Below, in pieces: positions 1 through 8,288 of a stretch of DNA of 64,000 nucleotides. Below the pieces are notes generated by a model. The model did no database searches and was not told where the DNA came from. It saw nothing but the letters and a program-made list of their open reading frames with translations. The translations under genes were made by a program, and so were the position numbers. The stretch is from the NCBI RefSeq assembly GCF_007197555.1, contig NZ_CP041614.1, positions 3,154,001 to 3,218,000 on the forward strand, in the 5' to 3' direction. Within the stretch, counting starts at the first letter, position 1; each line of letters begins with the position of its first letter. The stretch is from Shewanella psychropiezotolerans. Lineage in GTDB: Bacteria > Pseudomonadota > Gammaproteobacteria > Enterobacterales > Shewanellaceae.

Positions 1-1746
1 AGTAATCGAAAAGTGGTTGGTGATCGTCTGTTCTTTTTGAAGCCGCAAAGCTTGGATGTCGAAGCCGGAGCTGAAGGCTATCAAACGTTATTTGATTCGA
101 TTAAAGATCAAGCCAGCAAAACGAGTAATATTTATGAAGCATTTACTCGTGCTCAGTATGCGTTTAAACAATCAGAGCAAGAATTAGAAAGCTGTTTGTC
201 AGAGCTAAGAGCATTACAGTTGATCGAATCTAAAAAATGTCATTTACGTGATTATGAAAGCAAGTTTGCTCGGGTAGAGTATCGATGTCTTAAACTCGAT
301 ATATTGGTGGGTCGATTGAAGAAAAAGCAGCTTTCACACTTGTTGTTTTTTCTACCTAAGTTTTGGTTCCAAAGACAGTTATTTTTCAAAATGAAACAAA
401 GGTTTGAACTCTTAGGTAAAGAAAACATGCTAATAGGGCGAAAAGTCGCGAACTTTAAATGCGAGTTAGAAAAAGAGATTCAAAGGTGTAGCGAGTTTCA
501 AGTTAAATATACTGATGTGCGATTTGATGACGGTCAAGCAGACCTAGAGTGCGCGAGTTTACAAAGGTCAGCTTTTGCTCATGGTTTGGAATTAAACCAG
601 AAGCGGGCAAATGTGACGTCTAAAGCGATAGCGCTACATCAAGCATGGGTAGTTACTGCATATAAACACTTTAATTTGGGTTACAAAAGTGTGCTCTTCT
701 ATTTGCATAAAGCCATGTCTAACAGCATCAAAGATCCAAAAGCTAGCAAGGTGTTATGGCAATGGTTATTTATGTTTATCCCTGTGGTTTCATCAACCTT
801 TGCTTCAGTATCGCGTCAGTTCTCGATGTTCGGAAAAGGTGACATTGGATGGTTATTTATTGATGAAGCAGGTCAAGCTTCCCCTCAACAAGCGGTTGGT
901 GCTCTGTATCGTTCCAAGCGGGTTGTTGTTGTGGGTGACCCTCTGCAAATTGAGCCTGTTTTTACTATCCCACCGGAATTTGTTGAGGGGTTAGCTAAAG
1001 AGATTTTAGGTGAAGAGCAATGGCGTGTCTGGTCGCCAACTAAGACATCGGTGCAAAAGTTAGCGGATAGAATAAACCGATATGGTACAGAGATGATTGC
1101 TAAGGGAGAGTGGCTAGGAAGTCCTCTGCGGGTACATCGTCGCTGTGATGAGCCTATGTTTAGCATTGCAAACAAAATTGCTTATAACGAAAAAATGTTT
1201 CACGGCAGCGATTCACCAGAAGGCTGTGCCCATAACATTTGGGGGCATAGCACTTGGATTGATATTTCCGGTGAAGTAGAAGGTAAACATTATGTACCCA
1301 CACAAGGCAAGCATATTGCGAAAATGGTACTCATGTATTTCAGAGAATTGCACACACTACCGGATGTTTACATTATCTCTCCTTTTAGAAAAGTCGCGTA
1401 TGGTGTCCAAGAAGAATTGCTCAGTTACCTTGGCAATCAGGGTATTCCTTCTATAGAACTGAAAAAATGGATAACGGGTCGAATTGGAACTGTACATACG
1501 TTCCAAGGTAAAGAAGAAAAAGTGGTGATATTTGTGCTGGGTGTATCTGATGAAACTAAAGGGTCTGCCTACTGGGCATCCAGTAAAGCCAATATCCTAA
1601 ACGTAGCGGTGACTCGTGCTAAGAAGCAAGTGTATATTGTTGGCTCAAAGAAAGTATGGGCAGGATTAAGTTTCTTTTACGAAGCAAACAATCTTTTAAG
1701 CAGTGAAAACGAAAGGCAGAACAGTCTTAACCTTCGTATTGCTTAG
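1..1746 (+). CDS. SF1 DNA/RNA helicase, DNA2/UPF1-like (5' end outside window)
   Basis: The reading frame is open from base 1, so the gene begins upstream and the first apparent start (GTG at 13) is internal. About 577 residues are visible. A charged, probably coiled-coil stretch covers roughly residues 40-210. The C-terminal ATPase core follows: motif II LFIDEAGQASP near residue 284, motif III VVVGDPLQIEPV, motif IV-like LRVHRRCDEPMF, motif V GTVHTFQGKEEKVV and motif VI LNVAVTRAKKQVYIVG. The DEAGQ box and TRAK ending are typical of the UPF1/DNA2-like AAA_12 group, which unwinds nucleic acid using ATP. Walker A is not in the window. The next gene on the same strand encodes a NERD nuclease-related protein, so the two may work together. 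Family call is firm; substrate and role are unknown. Confidence 0.85.
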   Translation, partial: SNRKVVGDRLFFLKPQSLDVEAGAEGYQTLFDSIKDQASKTSNIYEAFTRAQYAFKQSEQELESCLSELRALQLIESKKCHLRDYESKFARVEYRCLKLDILVGRLKKKQLSHLLFFLPKFWFQRQLFFKMKQRFELLGKENMLIGRKVANFKCELEKEIQRCSEFQVKYTDVRFDDGQADLECASLQRSAFAHGLELNQKRANVTSKAIALHQAWVVTAYKHFNLGYKSVLFYLHKAMSNSIKDPKASKVLWQWLFMFIPVVSSTFASVSRQFSMFGKGDIGWLFIDEAGQASPQQAVGALYRSKRVVVVGDPLQIEPVFTIPPEFVEGLAKEILGEEQWRVWSPTKTSVQKLADRINRYGTEMIAKGEWLGSPLRVHRRCDEPMFSIANKIAYNEKMFHGSDSPEGCAHNIWGHSTWIDISGEVEGKHYVPTQGKHIAKMVLMYFRELHTLPDVYIISPFRKVAYGVQEELLSYLGNQGIPSIELKKWITGRIGTVHTFQGKEEKVVIFVLGVSDETKGSAYWASSKANILNVAVTRAKKQVYIVGSKKVWAGLSFFYEANNLLSSENERQNSLNLRIA

Positions 1747-1913
1747 ATTTTAAATTTATTGAGTCGCGTTGCGTTTCTTAAGGCATAAATGCAGTGGATA
1801 GTTTTCTGCTAGGGAGTACTTTCTCAGACTAGAAGTCGATTGAATGAAAAGGGCTGTCTTGATTGTGTTTTCAAGGTCTTTTTGAATAATGTTGTAATCA
1901 ATATAGGTAATAC

Positions 1914-2804
1914 ATGACAGAATTTTTGAAAGGGATTTTATCACTGCTAGTGTTGCTTTCTGGTATGGGGGTTGTTTTATTCGCCATGTTTGTAGCGCTT
2001 AAAAAACGGGATTTAACCGTTAAACTACCTATTGATAGAGATAAGTTGGCTAGAATGCCTGGTTTTGGTCTTCAAAACCAGATTTTAGATCATCAGTTTA
2101 ATCTACTTAGTGGTCTGTTTATGGCAACATTGGTTATGTGTTTGCCATTTGCGATTAAAGGAGTGCAAGGCTATCTCACTATAGGATCTTTACCTTGGGT
2201 TTATGTAATATTGCCTGTATTGGCTCTACCATATTTTGGCTTTAAGACTTATCGGAATATGTCTAAACTGACTAAGTTACGACTGGGTCATACGGCGGAG
2301 TTGGCTACTGCATCTGAGCTAATGCGTTTACAAGGTTTAGGCTATCAAGTGTTTCATGATATTCAGGCCGATGGTTTTAACATCGATCACTTGGTTGTTG
2401 GCCCCAATGGTGTTTTTGCTATAGAGACCAAGGGCAGGCATAAGCGTTTTCGTGATAAGAAGTATGAAGCTGCAGATAAACAGAAGGCTTATGAACTTCT
2501 TTTTAAAGACGGCAAACTTCAGTTTCCTTCCTGGGTTGAAACTTCCCCAATCAGCCAAGCAGATAGACAAGCAAAATGGGTGAGTGAATGGTTAACCAAA
2601 GCTGTTGGCCAATCCACACTAGCACTGCCTGTTTTAGTTTTCCCAGGTTGGTACGTTACAACTCAAACAAAACCACCTTTTCCGATTATTAATCATAAGC
2701 AATTGGTCGGTACCATTCCGAAATTAAACCGTATTACCTATAACCAAGAACAGATCAACGCTATTGCTTATCAAGTCGCTCAGCGATGTGTCCAAGGAAG
2801 TTAA
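1914..2804 (+). CDS. NERD-domain (nuclease-related) membrane protein
   Basis: The 296-residue protein has a hydrophobic N-terminus (about residues 5-30) and two more hydrophobic stretches (about 63-85 and 95-112), suggesting membrane anchoring. From about residue 128 it matches the NERD domain: TAELATASELMRLQ, then FNIDHLVVGPNG and VFAIETKGRHK. The D and E-x-K residues fit a PD-(D/E)xK-type nuclease core. NERD proteins are often found with helicases, and this one lies 167 bp after an SF1 helicase on the same strand. No strong ribosome site is seen before the ATG. Its last codons and stop lie inside a block that recurs at 8816-8889, so a repeat may have supplied the tail. Nuclease activity is inferred, not shown. 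Confidence 0.8.
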   Translation: MTEFLKGILSLLVLLSGMGVVLFAMFVALKKRDLTVKLPIDRDKLARMPGFGLQNQILDHQFNLLSGLFMATLVMCLPFAIKGVQGYLTIGSLPWVYVILPVLALPYFGFKTYRNMSKLTKLRLGHTAELATASELMRLQGLGYQVFHDIQADGFNIDHLVVGPNGVFAIETKGRHKRFRDKKYEAADKQKAYELLFKDGKLQFPSWVETSPISQADRQAKWVSEWLTKAVGQSTLALPVLVFPGWYVTTQTKPPFPIINHKQLVGTIPKLNRITYNQEQINAIAYQVAQRCVQGS

Positions 2805-2864
2805 GTTTTACAGCTAATGGGCTAGTAGATGCAAGTCAGGGAAACTAAGAATGGATCCCGGAAC
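2791..2864 (+). repeat. 74-bp block shared with 8816-8889
   Basis: These 74 bases match 8816-8889 at 66 positions by direct comparison, including GTTAAGTTTTAC and GCTAATGGGCTAGTA. The block covers the last few codons and stop of the NERD gene and runs into the first family A half-site. At 8816 the same block follows no gene. Confidence 0.75.
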
Positions 2865-2869
2865 CTCTT

Positions 2870-2952
2870 GTCTTTCCGGCACTCTCGTTGGCCGGAATCC
2901 ATTCTTTGAACTTAAAGACAAAAGCTGGATCCCGGAACGGGTCCGGGAAGAC
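2870..2952 (+). repeat. Family A double-hairpin repeat, copy 1
   Basis: This is the reference copy. The left arm GTCTTTCCGGCACT...GGCCGGAATCCA and the right arm TGGATCCCGG...GTCCGGGAAGAC are each a small palindrome. Together they form a longer imperfect inverted repeat around a spacer of about 25 bases. The layout is like REP/BIME elements. A separate right-arm half (GGATCCCGGAAC) precedes it at 2853-2864. Confidence 0.85.
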
Positions 2953-3064
2953 GAGATGGATTCTGGGAAGACAAAATCGATAAGCGTGATTAATGCAGAG
3001 GAAGTAGTAGGTCGATAATTGCTCTCAGCATAAGAGGAGGCTCGATTACATCTACACCTAGCGC

Positions 3065-3147
3065 GTCTTTCCGGCATGCTTGTTGGCCGGAATCCATTTT
3101 TTGAACTTAAAGACAAAAGCTGGATCCCGGAACGAGTCCGGGAAGAC
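3065..3147 (+). repeat. Family A repeat, copy 2
   Basis: A near-perfect copy with the left arm GTCTTTCCGGCATG and the right arm ending CCGGGAAGAC. It is the middle member of the 195-bp tandem array. Confidence 0.85.
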
Positions 3148-3259
3148 GAGATGGATTCAGGGAAGACAAAATCGATAAGCATGATTACAGCAGAGGGAGC
3201 AGCAGGTCGATAATTGCTCTCAGTATAAGCGAAGGCTCGATTACATCTATATCTAGCTC

Positions 3260-3399
3260 GTCTTTACGGCAATCTTGTTGGCTGGAATCTACTCTTTGTG
3301 TAAGAAGTTAAGAATGGATCCCGGAACGAGTCCGGGAAGACCATAAGGGAAGCGGGGGAATGACATATCCCCGTCATTCCGGCACGAGTCCGGAAAGAC
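3260..3399 (+). repeat. Family A repeat, copy 3 (decayed) plus extra hairpin
   Basis: The left arm is mutated (TTTACGGCA, GGCTGGAA) and the right arm is intact at 3314-3337. An additional half-element GTCATTCCGGCACGAGTCC closes at 3399. The linker GAAGACCATAAGGGAAG...GACATATCCCCGTC is shared with 9354-9393, showing that two arrays in the window have a common origin. Confidence 0.7.
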
Positions 3400-3426
3400 A
3401 GAAGCTGGGGGGCTGGGAAGACGAAA

Positions 3427-3580
3427 TGGTCAGATGACTGCTTAAATTGGAAGACTGCAAGAGGAGTAGCAGGACCGCAGCTTCAATTGGGACAGCTGCT
3501 AAGTTGAGCTGCTTTACTTCACTTTTAACATATTTAATCCCGTCGATACCAGCTGATAAAATACCTCCCGCGTAACCTCG
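3427..3580 (+). pseudogene. Duplicated 3' fragment of the 10844-12460 flavoprotein gene and its downstream region
   Basis: Bases 3533-3577 match 10892-10937, the C-terminal coding end of the FAD-dependent gene, at all but about two positions (shared TTTAATCCCGTCGATACCAG and GATAAAATACCTCCCG). The preceding stretch also matches the region just beyond that gene (ATGGTCAGATGACTGCTTAA, TTCAATTGGGACAG), with a gap of about 50 bases. The copy has no start and cannot encode a product. It is a decayed duplicate carried with the repeats. Confidence 0.7.
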
Positions 3581-3615
3581 CTTATTTATTCGTGGGATCG
3601 TACGTTAATTTTCAG

Positions 3616-4245
3616 CTAATTCTTTGGATGTAACAAGATATGCCCTTGCTGCGTATCTTCAGTCAAGGGTTGTAGTTCAGCACTAAATATACCTGTTCGC
3701 TCAACAACGTCTATAACACTATTGATCTTATTCGATTCCAAAAATAACGACATTGGGGCTATTTGCTCACCAGCCTGATTAAATCCATGCGCAACATTTT
3801 CTTCTAGCATGTAAATGAATTTTGGCACGCTTTTATTATTTTCATTAACCAACCGATTGCCTAAACCCTGTTCACAACGCAAGGTTTTAAGTAGATCAAA
3901 CAACTTATGCACATCAGTAGATCTTTTATCTCGGCCTTGATACACCTTTCGAACTTTTAAAAGCTTAGTTTCCAGATCCCCCTTGGCACTTCGGCCAATA
4001 GTAAGCAGACTTCTCAGTTCATTTTTGATCTGCCGATAATGGTTGTCTTTAAGCTTCGGCTTTAAATAACGTACCAAGATCTCATTGCGCTTAGGCATTG
4101 GGATTAATCGGGAAGTTTCTTCGACGGAAAAGTACAGATGCAAGAGTGCGTTATCGACGAGATTGCTCACTAAAGAGTTGAAGGCTATATTTTTCAAAAA
4201 AATACCTAAAGCAGTCAGATTAGAAATCAGGCTGAAGTTTATCAT
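3616..4245 (-). CDS. DUF2913-like protein of unknown function
   Basis: The 209-residue soluble protein has no signal peptide or membrane segment. The central stretch, LVDNALLHLYFSVEE, RLIPMPKRNEILVRYLKPKLK and GRSAKGDLETKLLKVRKVY, resembles my memory of the DUF2913 family, which occurs in Vibrio, Photobacterium and Shewanella. That assignment rests on recall and not on a search. No catalytic motif is visible. It is monocistronic, followed by the duplicated fragment and tandem repeats and preceded by a long promoter-like gap. A later start is possible because no strong ribosome site stands before the first ATG. Confidence 0.55.
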   Translation of the reverse strand: MINFSLISNLTALGIFLKNIAFNSLVSNLVDNALLHLYFSVEETSRLIPMPKRNEILVRYLKPKLKDNHYRQIKNELRSLLTIGRSAKGDLETKLLKVRKVYQGRDKRSTDVHKLFDLLKTLRCEQGLGNRLVNENNKSVPKFIYMLEENVAHGFNQAGEQIAPMSLFLESNKINSVIDVVERTGIFSAELQPLTEDTQQGHILLHPKN

Positions 4246-4506
4246 TTTGAGCCAGATGCAAAACTATCCACTAGAACATCTTGCTATAAATTAAAAAATC
4301 GAATTCACTTATAATATCGCTGACGCAAAAATCGGTTTTCTTGCTAGCAGAAATAGACTTAATACCTGAAATTTATAAACTCTTTACACAATGCGCATGA
4401 TGTAAAGAGTTTAAATTCTGATCCATTGAATCTCACGGAAATATTGTAAACTATGATGAGTTTTTCAGTGCGCCATATTTATCTTTAACCTGTTTTATCA
4501 CCTTTG

Positions 4507-4556
4507 ACCGTTTATAAACGGTTCTATAGCGCATGGGGTATGTCACTTCAAAGTGA
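4507..4556. promoter_or_regulatory. Two palindromes upstream of the PanE-like gene
   Basis: ACCGTTTATAAACGGT (4507-4522) is a perfect 16-bp palindrome, and TCACTT-CA-AAGTGA (4543-4556) is a second inverted repeat 20 bases on. They lie in a 449-base gap without a gene, 140-190 bases before the reductase start, and may be operators. The rest of the gap (4246-4506 and 4557-4694) shows nothing else. Confidence 0.4.
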
Positions 4557-4694
4557 TGATGACGGTTGCAAGAAGTGAGTGGTACCAGTTAATGATAGGC
4601 TTGTGCCAGTAACTGAATGACAGAAATAGAAAGAGGCGATTAGCTTCATGGCTAATCCCGAGTTCAGGTTATATTAATATAGAATGGAGCAAAT

Positions 4695-5600
4695 ATGATA
4701 AAGATCACCGTTATCGGCGTCGGTTCCTTAGGCGGATTCGTTACCGCCAAGTTGATAGAGGCTGGCTATCCTGTTCAGCTTATGGTCAGTGCCAATAGCC
4801 GTTTACTCGAGTTATCTCAGTTACATGTCATCGGCAAAGAGCCTTTTCAGGTTCCTTATCAGAATATCATCAGTAATAGCCAGCATATTTCCGGTGATAT
4901 CATTTTTATTACCATAAAATCGGTATCAAACCCGCTGCTGTTTGCTAGCCTAAGTCATCTAAAGAACAAAAAATTGATCTTGCTACAAAACGGGATTGGG
5001 GAAGAAGAGCTGCTTGCTGAAGCGATAGATGACAGCAACAAGGTCTTGGGGGCCATCAGTCATATTAAGGTGACAATGCATGCTGATAATAAAATTGAGG
5101 TACAAAATGATCAACTTGATTTTATTTACGCCGATCTTAATGGCACTGAGTCTGATCCAAGCCTAGAAACGGTGATCCGTGAGGTTTTCCCTCAGGTAGA
5201 ACACAGGCCTGATATTTATCAAGTCAGGTTTCCTAAATTGATGGTAAACGCAGCTTGCAATGCCCCTTCGGTGATTTATAACCTGAGTATGTATGAACTT
5301 ACGCAGGCGCCCATAGCGAAAGAGATGATACATTTGTTGGCTAAAGAAGTCCGCCAAGTGGCCAAAGTTTATGGCGTTTACTTAGAGAAAAAAAACATGG
5401 ACGATATTCTCGACATGTTAGCTTGTGAAGATTATCGGTCGGCCTATTTTAGTATGAAGCTGGACTATGACGGTAAACGTCCCATGGAAATTGAGGCCGT
5501 CTACACTAATTTACTTCACATGGCTAAGATAAGGAATATAGCCACACCCGAACTTGTTAGGGTGACTCATATCTTACAAACACAATTTCTTCATGAGTAG
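4695..5600 (+). CDS. Ketopantoate reductase (ApbA/PanE) family oxidoreductase
   Basis: The 301-residue protein starts with a Rossmann NADP-binding motif, ITVIGVGSLGGFVTAKLIEAG. The LLQNGIGEEELL loop, typical of ketopantoate reductases, follows near residue 98. The C-terminal half is the helical domain, with a conserved-looking KLMVNAACNAPSV segment around residues 180-192. Length is as expected (about 300). GGAG lies eight bases before the ATG. It stands alone and not near pan genes, and family members act on varied 2-oxo acids. Pantothenate synthesis (2-dehydropantoate to pantoate) is therefore only one possibility. Confidence 0.75.
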   Translation: MIKITVIGVGSLGGFVTAKLIEAGYPVQLMVSANSRLLELSQLHVIGKEPFQVPYQNIISNSQHISGDIIFITIKSVSNPLLFASLSHLKNKKLILLQNGIGEEELLAEAIDDSNKVLGAISHIKVTMHADNKIEVQNDQLDFIYADLNGTESDPSLETVIREVFPQVEHRPDIYQVRFPKLMVNAACNAPSVIYNLSMYELTQAPIAKEMIHLLAKEVRQVAKVYGVYLEKKNMDDILDMLACEDYRSAYFSMKLDYDGKRPMEIEAVYTNLLHMAKIRNIATPELVRVTHILQTQFLHE

Positions 5601-5771
5601 GCGGTTGTTACAAATAATGTAATATAGATAAGTTCGCCAAAATCTTTAGTGATTTAATGCGTGATCAACTTTAATTGGTATCTTTTAGATTAGGCAACGC
5701 ATTTTTATTTAGTGTGATTATTAAATGAGGCTATACGAACCGAACAAGCTAGTTGAGGCTCAACAGTTTTT

Positions 5772-6563
5772 TCATTGATCAGTGGATGAAGTACTGAGAG
5801 ACTTAGTGCTATCTTGAGTCTTAATAAATTGCCGAGCTTGCTCTAAATAAACATTAAATAGCCCCTCTGATTTCATCTGTTGGAAAGTCTCTGCGAGTTT
5901 ACTGGCCATTTTTTCGTGTCGGTGATGCAAGTAACCATATATTTTACCTTCTTCTAAGATTGCAACAAGATGAATGTTTTCATCAATAAATTCAGGTGTG
6001 ACTAATAGTTCATTGACAATAAGAGAAACGCCAATATAGATGTCAATTCTACCACGTTGTAAAAGCCTTAATGAGTTAATAGGGTTGGATGAATCTGTGA
6101 GATTATTTTGGGGAACACGCTGAGTAAGTCTCTGTTGAGCAAGGGCTATACCACGATAATATTCAACTTTATATTGGCCTGCTTTGATGTCGTCCCATGA
6201 TTGTATTTTTATTGAAGGATTGACTACAAAAGCACTTAAATTACTATTGAAAAGTGGTTCCTCGATGCGAATTAAGTTGGGGTGTTTTTTGGCATACCAT
6301 TCACCTCTTCCCATTTCACCGTCTATTTTTCCAGAGTCGGCCGTATTACTTGCTCTGAGCGCAGGTAGCACAATATAGGAGCCGTTAATATTAAGACGGC
6401 TAAAAGCCTCGTTATAAATCAATACTCCCCATTTCCCGTAGAGGTTAGTGTTAGGGTCGGTTATTAGAGCAAGTGTGATCTGCTGTTTATCAGCAGTTTG
6501 CACTATAAAACTGAAGCAGGAGAGTATAATAATGAAAGTTATGCGCAGGAGTTGTAAGTGCAT
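5772..6563 (-). CDS. Periplasmic solute-binding (SBP_bac_3-like) protein
   Basis: A signal peptide is clear (LLRITFIIILSCFSFIVQTA, cleaved near residue 23). The mature 240 residues have the pattern of stand-alone family 3 binding proteins seen in Shewanella and Vibrio: ALITDPNTNLYGKWG, ALRASNTADSGKIDGEMGRG and LLQRGRIDIYIGVSLIVNELL. No ABC permease or ATPase is adjacent, so it is not an obvious transporter component. Such orphans may be sensors or degenerate. The C-terminus is short of aromatic or charged ligand signatures that would name a substrate. Confidence 0.65.
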   Translation of the reverse strand: MHLQLLRITFIIILSCFSFIVQTADKQQITLALITDPNTNLYGKWGVLIYNEAFSRLNINGSYIVLPALRASNTADSGKIDGEMGRGEWYAKKHPNLIRIEEPLFNSNLSAFVVNPSIKIQSWDDIKAGQYKVEYYRGIALAQQRLTQRVPQNNLTDSSNPINSLRLLQRGRIDIYIGVSLIVNELLVTPEFIDENIHLVAILEEGKIYGYLHHRHEKMASKLAETFQQMKSEGLFNVYLEQARQFIKTQDSTKSLSTSSTDQ

Positions 6564-6742
6564 CTTAATATACTCAAAGCTCGCAAGGATAAGATAGATT
6601 GAGTATAGGATAATTATATCGATGCGATTGCTGCTTATTCCATAGGGATCCCTTTTTCTCGAAAGTTATTCACCTGTCGTTTATTACGGGCCCAACGGAA
6701 GATACCGCGAAAATTGGGTATATTCAGTACTTTGTTTAAGAA

Positions 6743-6931
6743 GCTAAGAATGGATCCCGGAACCTCCCATCTTTCCGGTACTCTCGTTGGCCGGAACCTA
6801 TTCTTTGAACTTAAAAGACAAAAGCTGGATCCCGGAACAAGAAAGCCCGGGTCGATAATTGCTCCCCGCATGATCGATATTTCCGCCCTCCGTGGCGGTC
6901 GATGACGGAAGCAGGATTCCGGGAAGACGAA
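6743..6931 (+). repeat. Family A repeat, copy 4, with mosaic tail
   Basis: The half-site GGATCCCGGAACC is followed by a left arm (CTTTCCGGTACTCTCGTTGG) and the right arm GGATCCCGGAACAAGAAAGC. It ends in the linker GGTCGATAATTGCTCC and a palindrome CCGCCctccgtGGCGG, as at 9416-9525. The remainder of 6564-6986 holds nothing else recognisable except a CAGCTTCAATTGGGAC motif at 6945-6960, also found at 3479 and 10795. Confidence 0.7.
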
Positions 6932-6986
6932 ATAGACAGACGACAGCTTCAATTGGGACTGCATAATAAGACAACATCAACGCAGG

Positions 6987-8288
6987 CTAGATGTCCAGGC
7001 GGTGGTGTTTGCCAATGGTTGTTTGAAAGCGCGTAAAGACCCCAGCCTCTTTGGCGAAGTGGTTCCACCTTGAAACAGAGTCGACCACTTGCTCTATCAC
7101 GGAAGCGGCTTCTTTTTGGAATAACTTGCCGATGATCATCAGATCATTGATATCAAAGTCATCACGCTTGCCATTAAGCGTTAGCTGGCTCTGACTGACC
7201 CAATACGAATCTGGTCTGTACGAATAAGCGATGTCAAAAGCGGGCGCTATGCTCCAATCATTCTTCTGGTTGAGCATGAAGCCGAAGTTTTTGGTGTGGT
7301 CATCGTTATTGCGACTCACGATGTTAAACACCATCCGTCTGAACATTTGCACAGCCTGAGACCGAGGAAGACCCAACTGTCGCATCAACGAAAAAAGCTG
7401 TTCGTAGCTATAGCCTCCTGGCATTTTGTAATCTGCATGTGCCATTGCACAGAGGGATTGATAGTGAAATTTCTTATTATGATCACGGTCAAATCGCTTG
7501 GTCATGAAATGCGCGCGATCACCGTCATGCAATAATTCACACGGCTGCATCTCAATGCCGGCATCGAGCGCCATCAGGTAATAAGCGTATTCCATTTTCC
7601 CATATCCTTTGGGATCCCCGAATGTTTCTTTACTAGACTGGGACTCACTTACGCCATCGAATTTCAACAACCAATGCTCAAAACCTTGGGGCAGGGCCAC
7701 TTGGCCACTCCTGATCTCCGTTCTGTTTTGGTTGATGCCGATGACGGCTTTAGCGCGAGCGCCGCCCGCTGAAGTGCCAACTTGCATCATTTCAGTTAAT
7801 GCGGCTTCCTTGTCCTGATCGAATGCAAGCTCGATACCTGCCCGTTGATCCAGCACGGTTTGCGCCATCTCCATTAATGATTGGATCTCTAACGGTGTTG
7901 ATAGTTTACCCTTGTCAGAGCCATAACCGGGGGCGTACTCTAAGGCCCCCATGCCTCGATTACCAGTGTAGAGCAGGCGGTCCAACGCCGTAAAATTTTC
8001 TTTGGTACGACCTTGTCGCGCCAACCAAGCATCAATCACAGCGTTACCAAAATCATCCGGTAATGTATCAGCAAATGCGCCAGGAAGTCCTTTGTAAGTC
8101 TCTGTATTAAGCCGTGGAAAGGAATAGATCTTGTCGCTTAAAGGTAAGTGAATAGGGGATATTTCGATCCCCTTATTGAGCCAACCATCAGCGTATTGAA
8201 AAGAGCATATGCCCTTATCGATAGAGAGTGCGCCAACAAGTTCACCGGCAATGTTGACTCGCGCAACGGTAGGACTCTTGTTTACCAT
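6987..8288 (-). CDS. hipA: HipA-type serine/threonine kinase toxin
   Basis: The 433-residue protein has the full HipA layout. An N-terminal couple_hipA-like region (GELVGALSIDKG, LPGAFADTLPDDFG) comes first. The glycine-rich loop GTSAGGARAKAV follows, then the ATP lysine region HWLLKFDG, the catalytic loop NNDDHTKNFGF at about residue 327 and the metal site APAFDIAY about 22 residues on. These correspond to the kinase D, N and D residues of HipA. In E. coli, HipA phosphorylates glutamyl-tRNA synthetase and induces persistence; the target here is unknown. Its ATG overlaps the antitoxin stop by seven bases (ATGGTAA), implying translational coupling. All motifs are intact, so it is probably active. 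Confidence 0.92.
   Translation of the reverse strand: MVNKSPTVARVNIAGELVGALSIDKGICSFQYADGWLNKGIEISPIHLPLSDKIYSFPRLNTETYKGLPGAFADTLPDDFGNAVIDAWLARQGRTKENFTALDRLLYTGNRGMGALEYAPGYGSDKGKLSTPLEIQSLMEMAQTVLDQRAGIELAFDQDKEAALTEMMQVGTSAGGARAKAVIGINQNRTEIRSGQVALPQGFEHWLLKFDGVSESQSSKETFGDPKGYGKMEYAYYLMALDAGIEMQPCELLHDGDRAHFMTKRFDRDHNKKFHYQSLCAMAHADYKMPGGYSYEQLFSLMRQLGLPRSQAVQMFRRMVFNIVSRNNDDHTKNFGFMLNQKNDWSIAPAFDIAYSYRPDSYWVSQSQLTLNGKRDDFDINDLMIIGKLFQKEAASVIEQVVDSVSRWNHFAKEAGVFTRFQTTIGKHHRLDI

Larger units (their letters stand above)
2870..3454 (+). repeat. Tandem array of a 195-bp unit, three copies
   Basis: Family A left arms begin at 2870, 3065 and 3260, a constant period of 195 bases. The sequence between arms also repeats (GGTCGATAATTGCTCTCAG, CTCGATTACATCTA), so the unit is a family A element plus about 110 bases of linker. 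The third unit is decayed (TTTACGGCAATC, GGCTGGAATC) and then diverges. The array sits between convergent genes. Confidence 0.8.

Noticed and set aside
2814..3182. Open frames of 60-120 codons inside repeat blocks (also 6635-6964, 9225-9546, 10433-10744, 12562-12760, 23039-23357)
   Set aside because: They share the same peptide-like text because palindromic repeats stay open in several frames; no ribosome sites and no protein character.
2870..3454. Regularly spaced repeats that could be read as a CRISPR array
   Set aside because: The period is 195 bases and the linkers also repeat; there are no unique spacers of CRISPR size and no cas gene.
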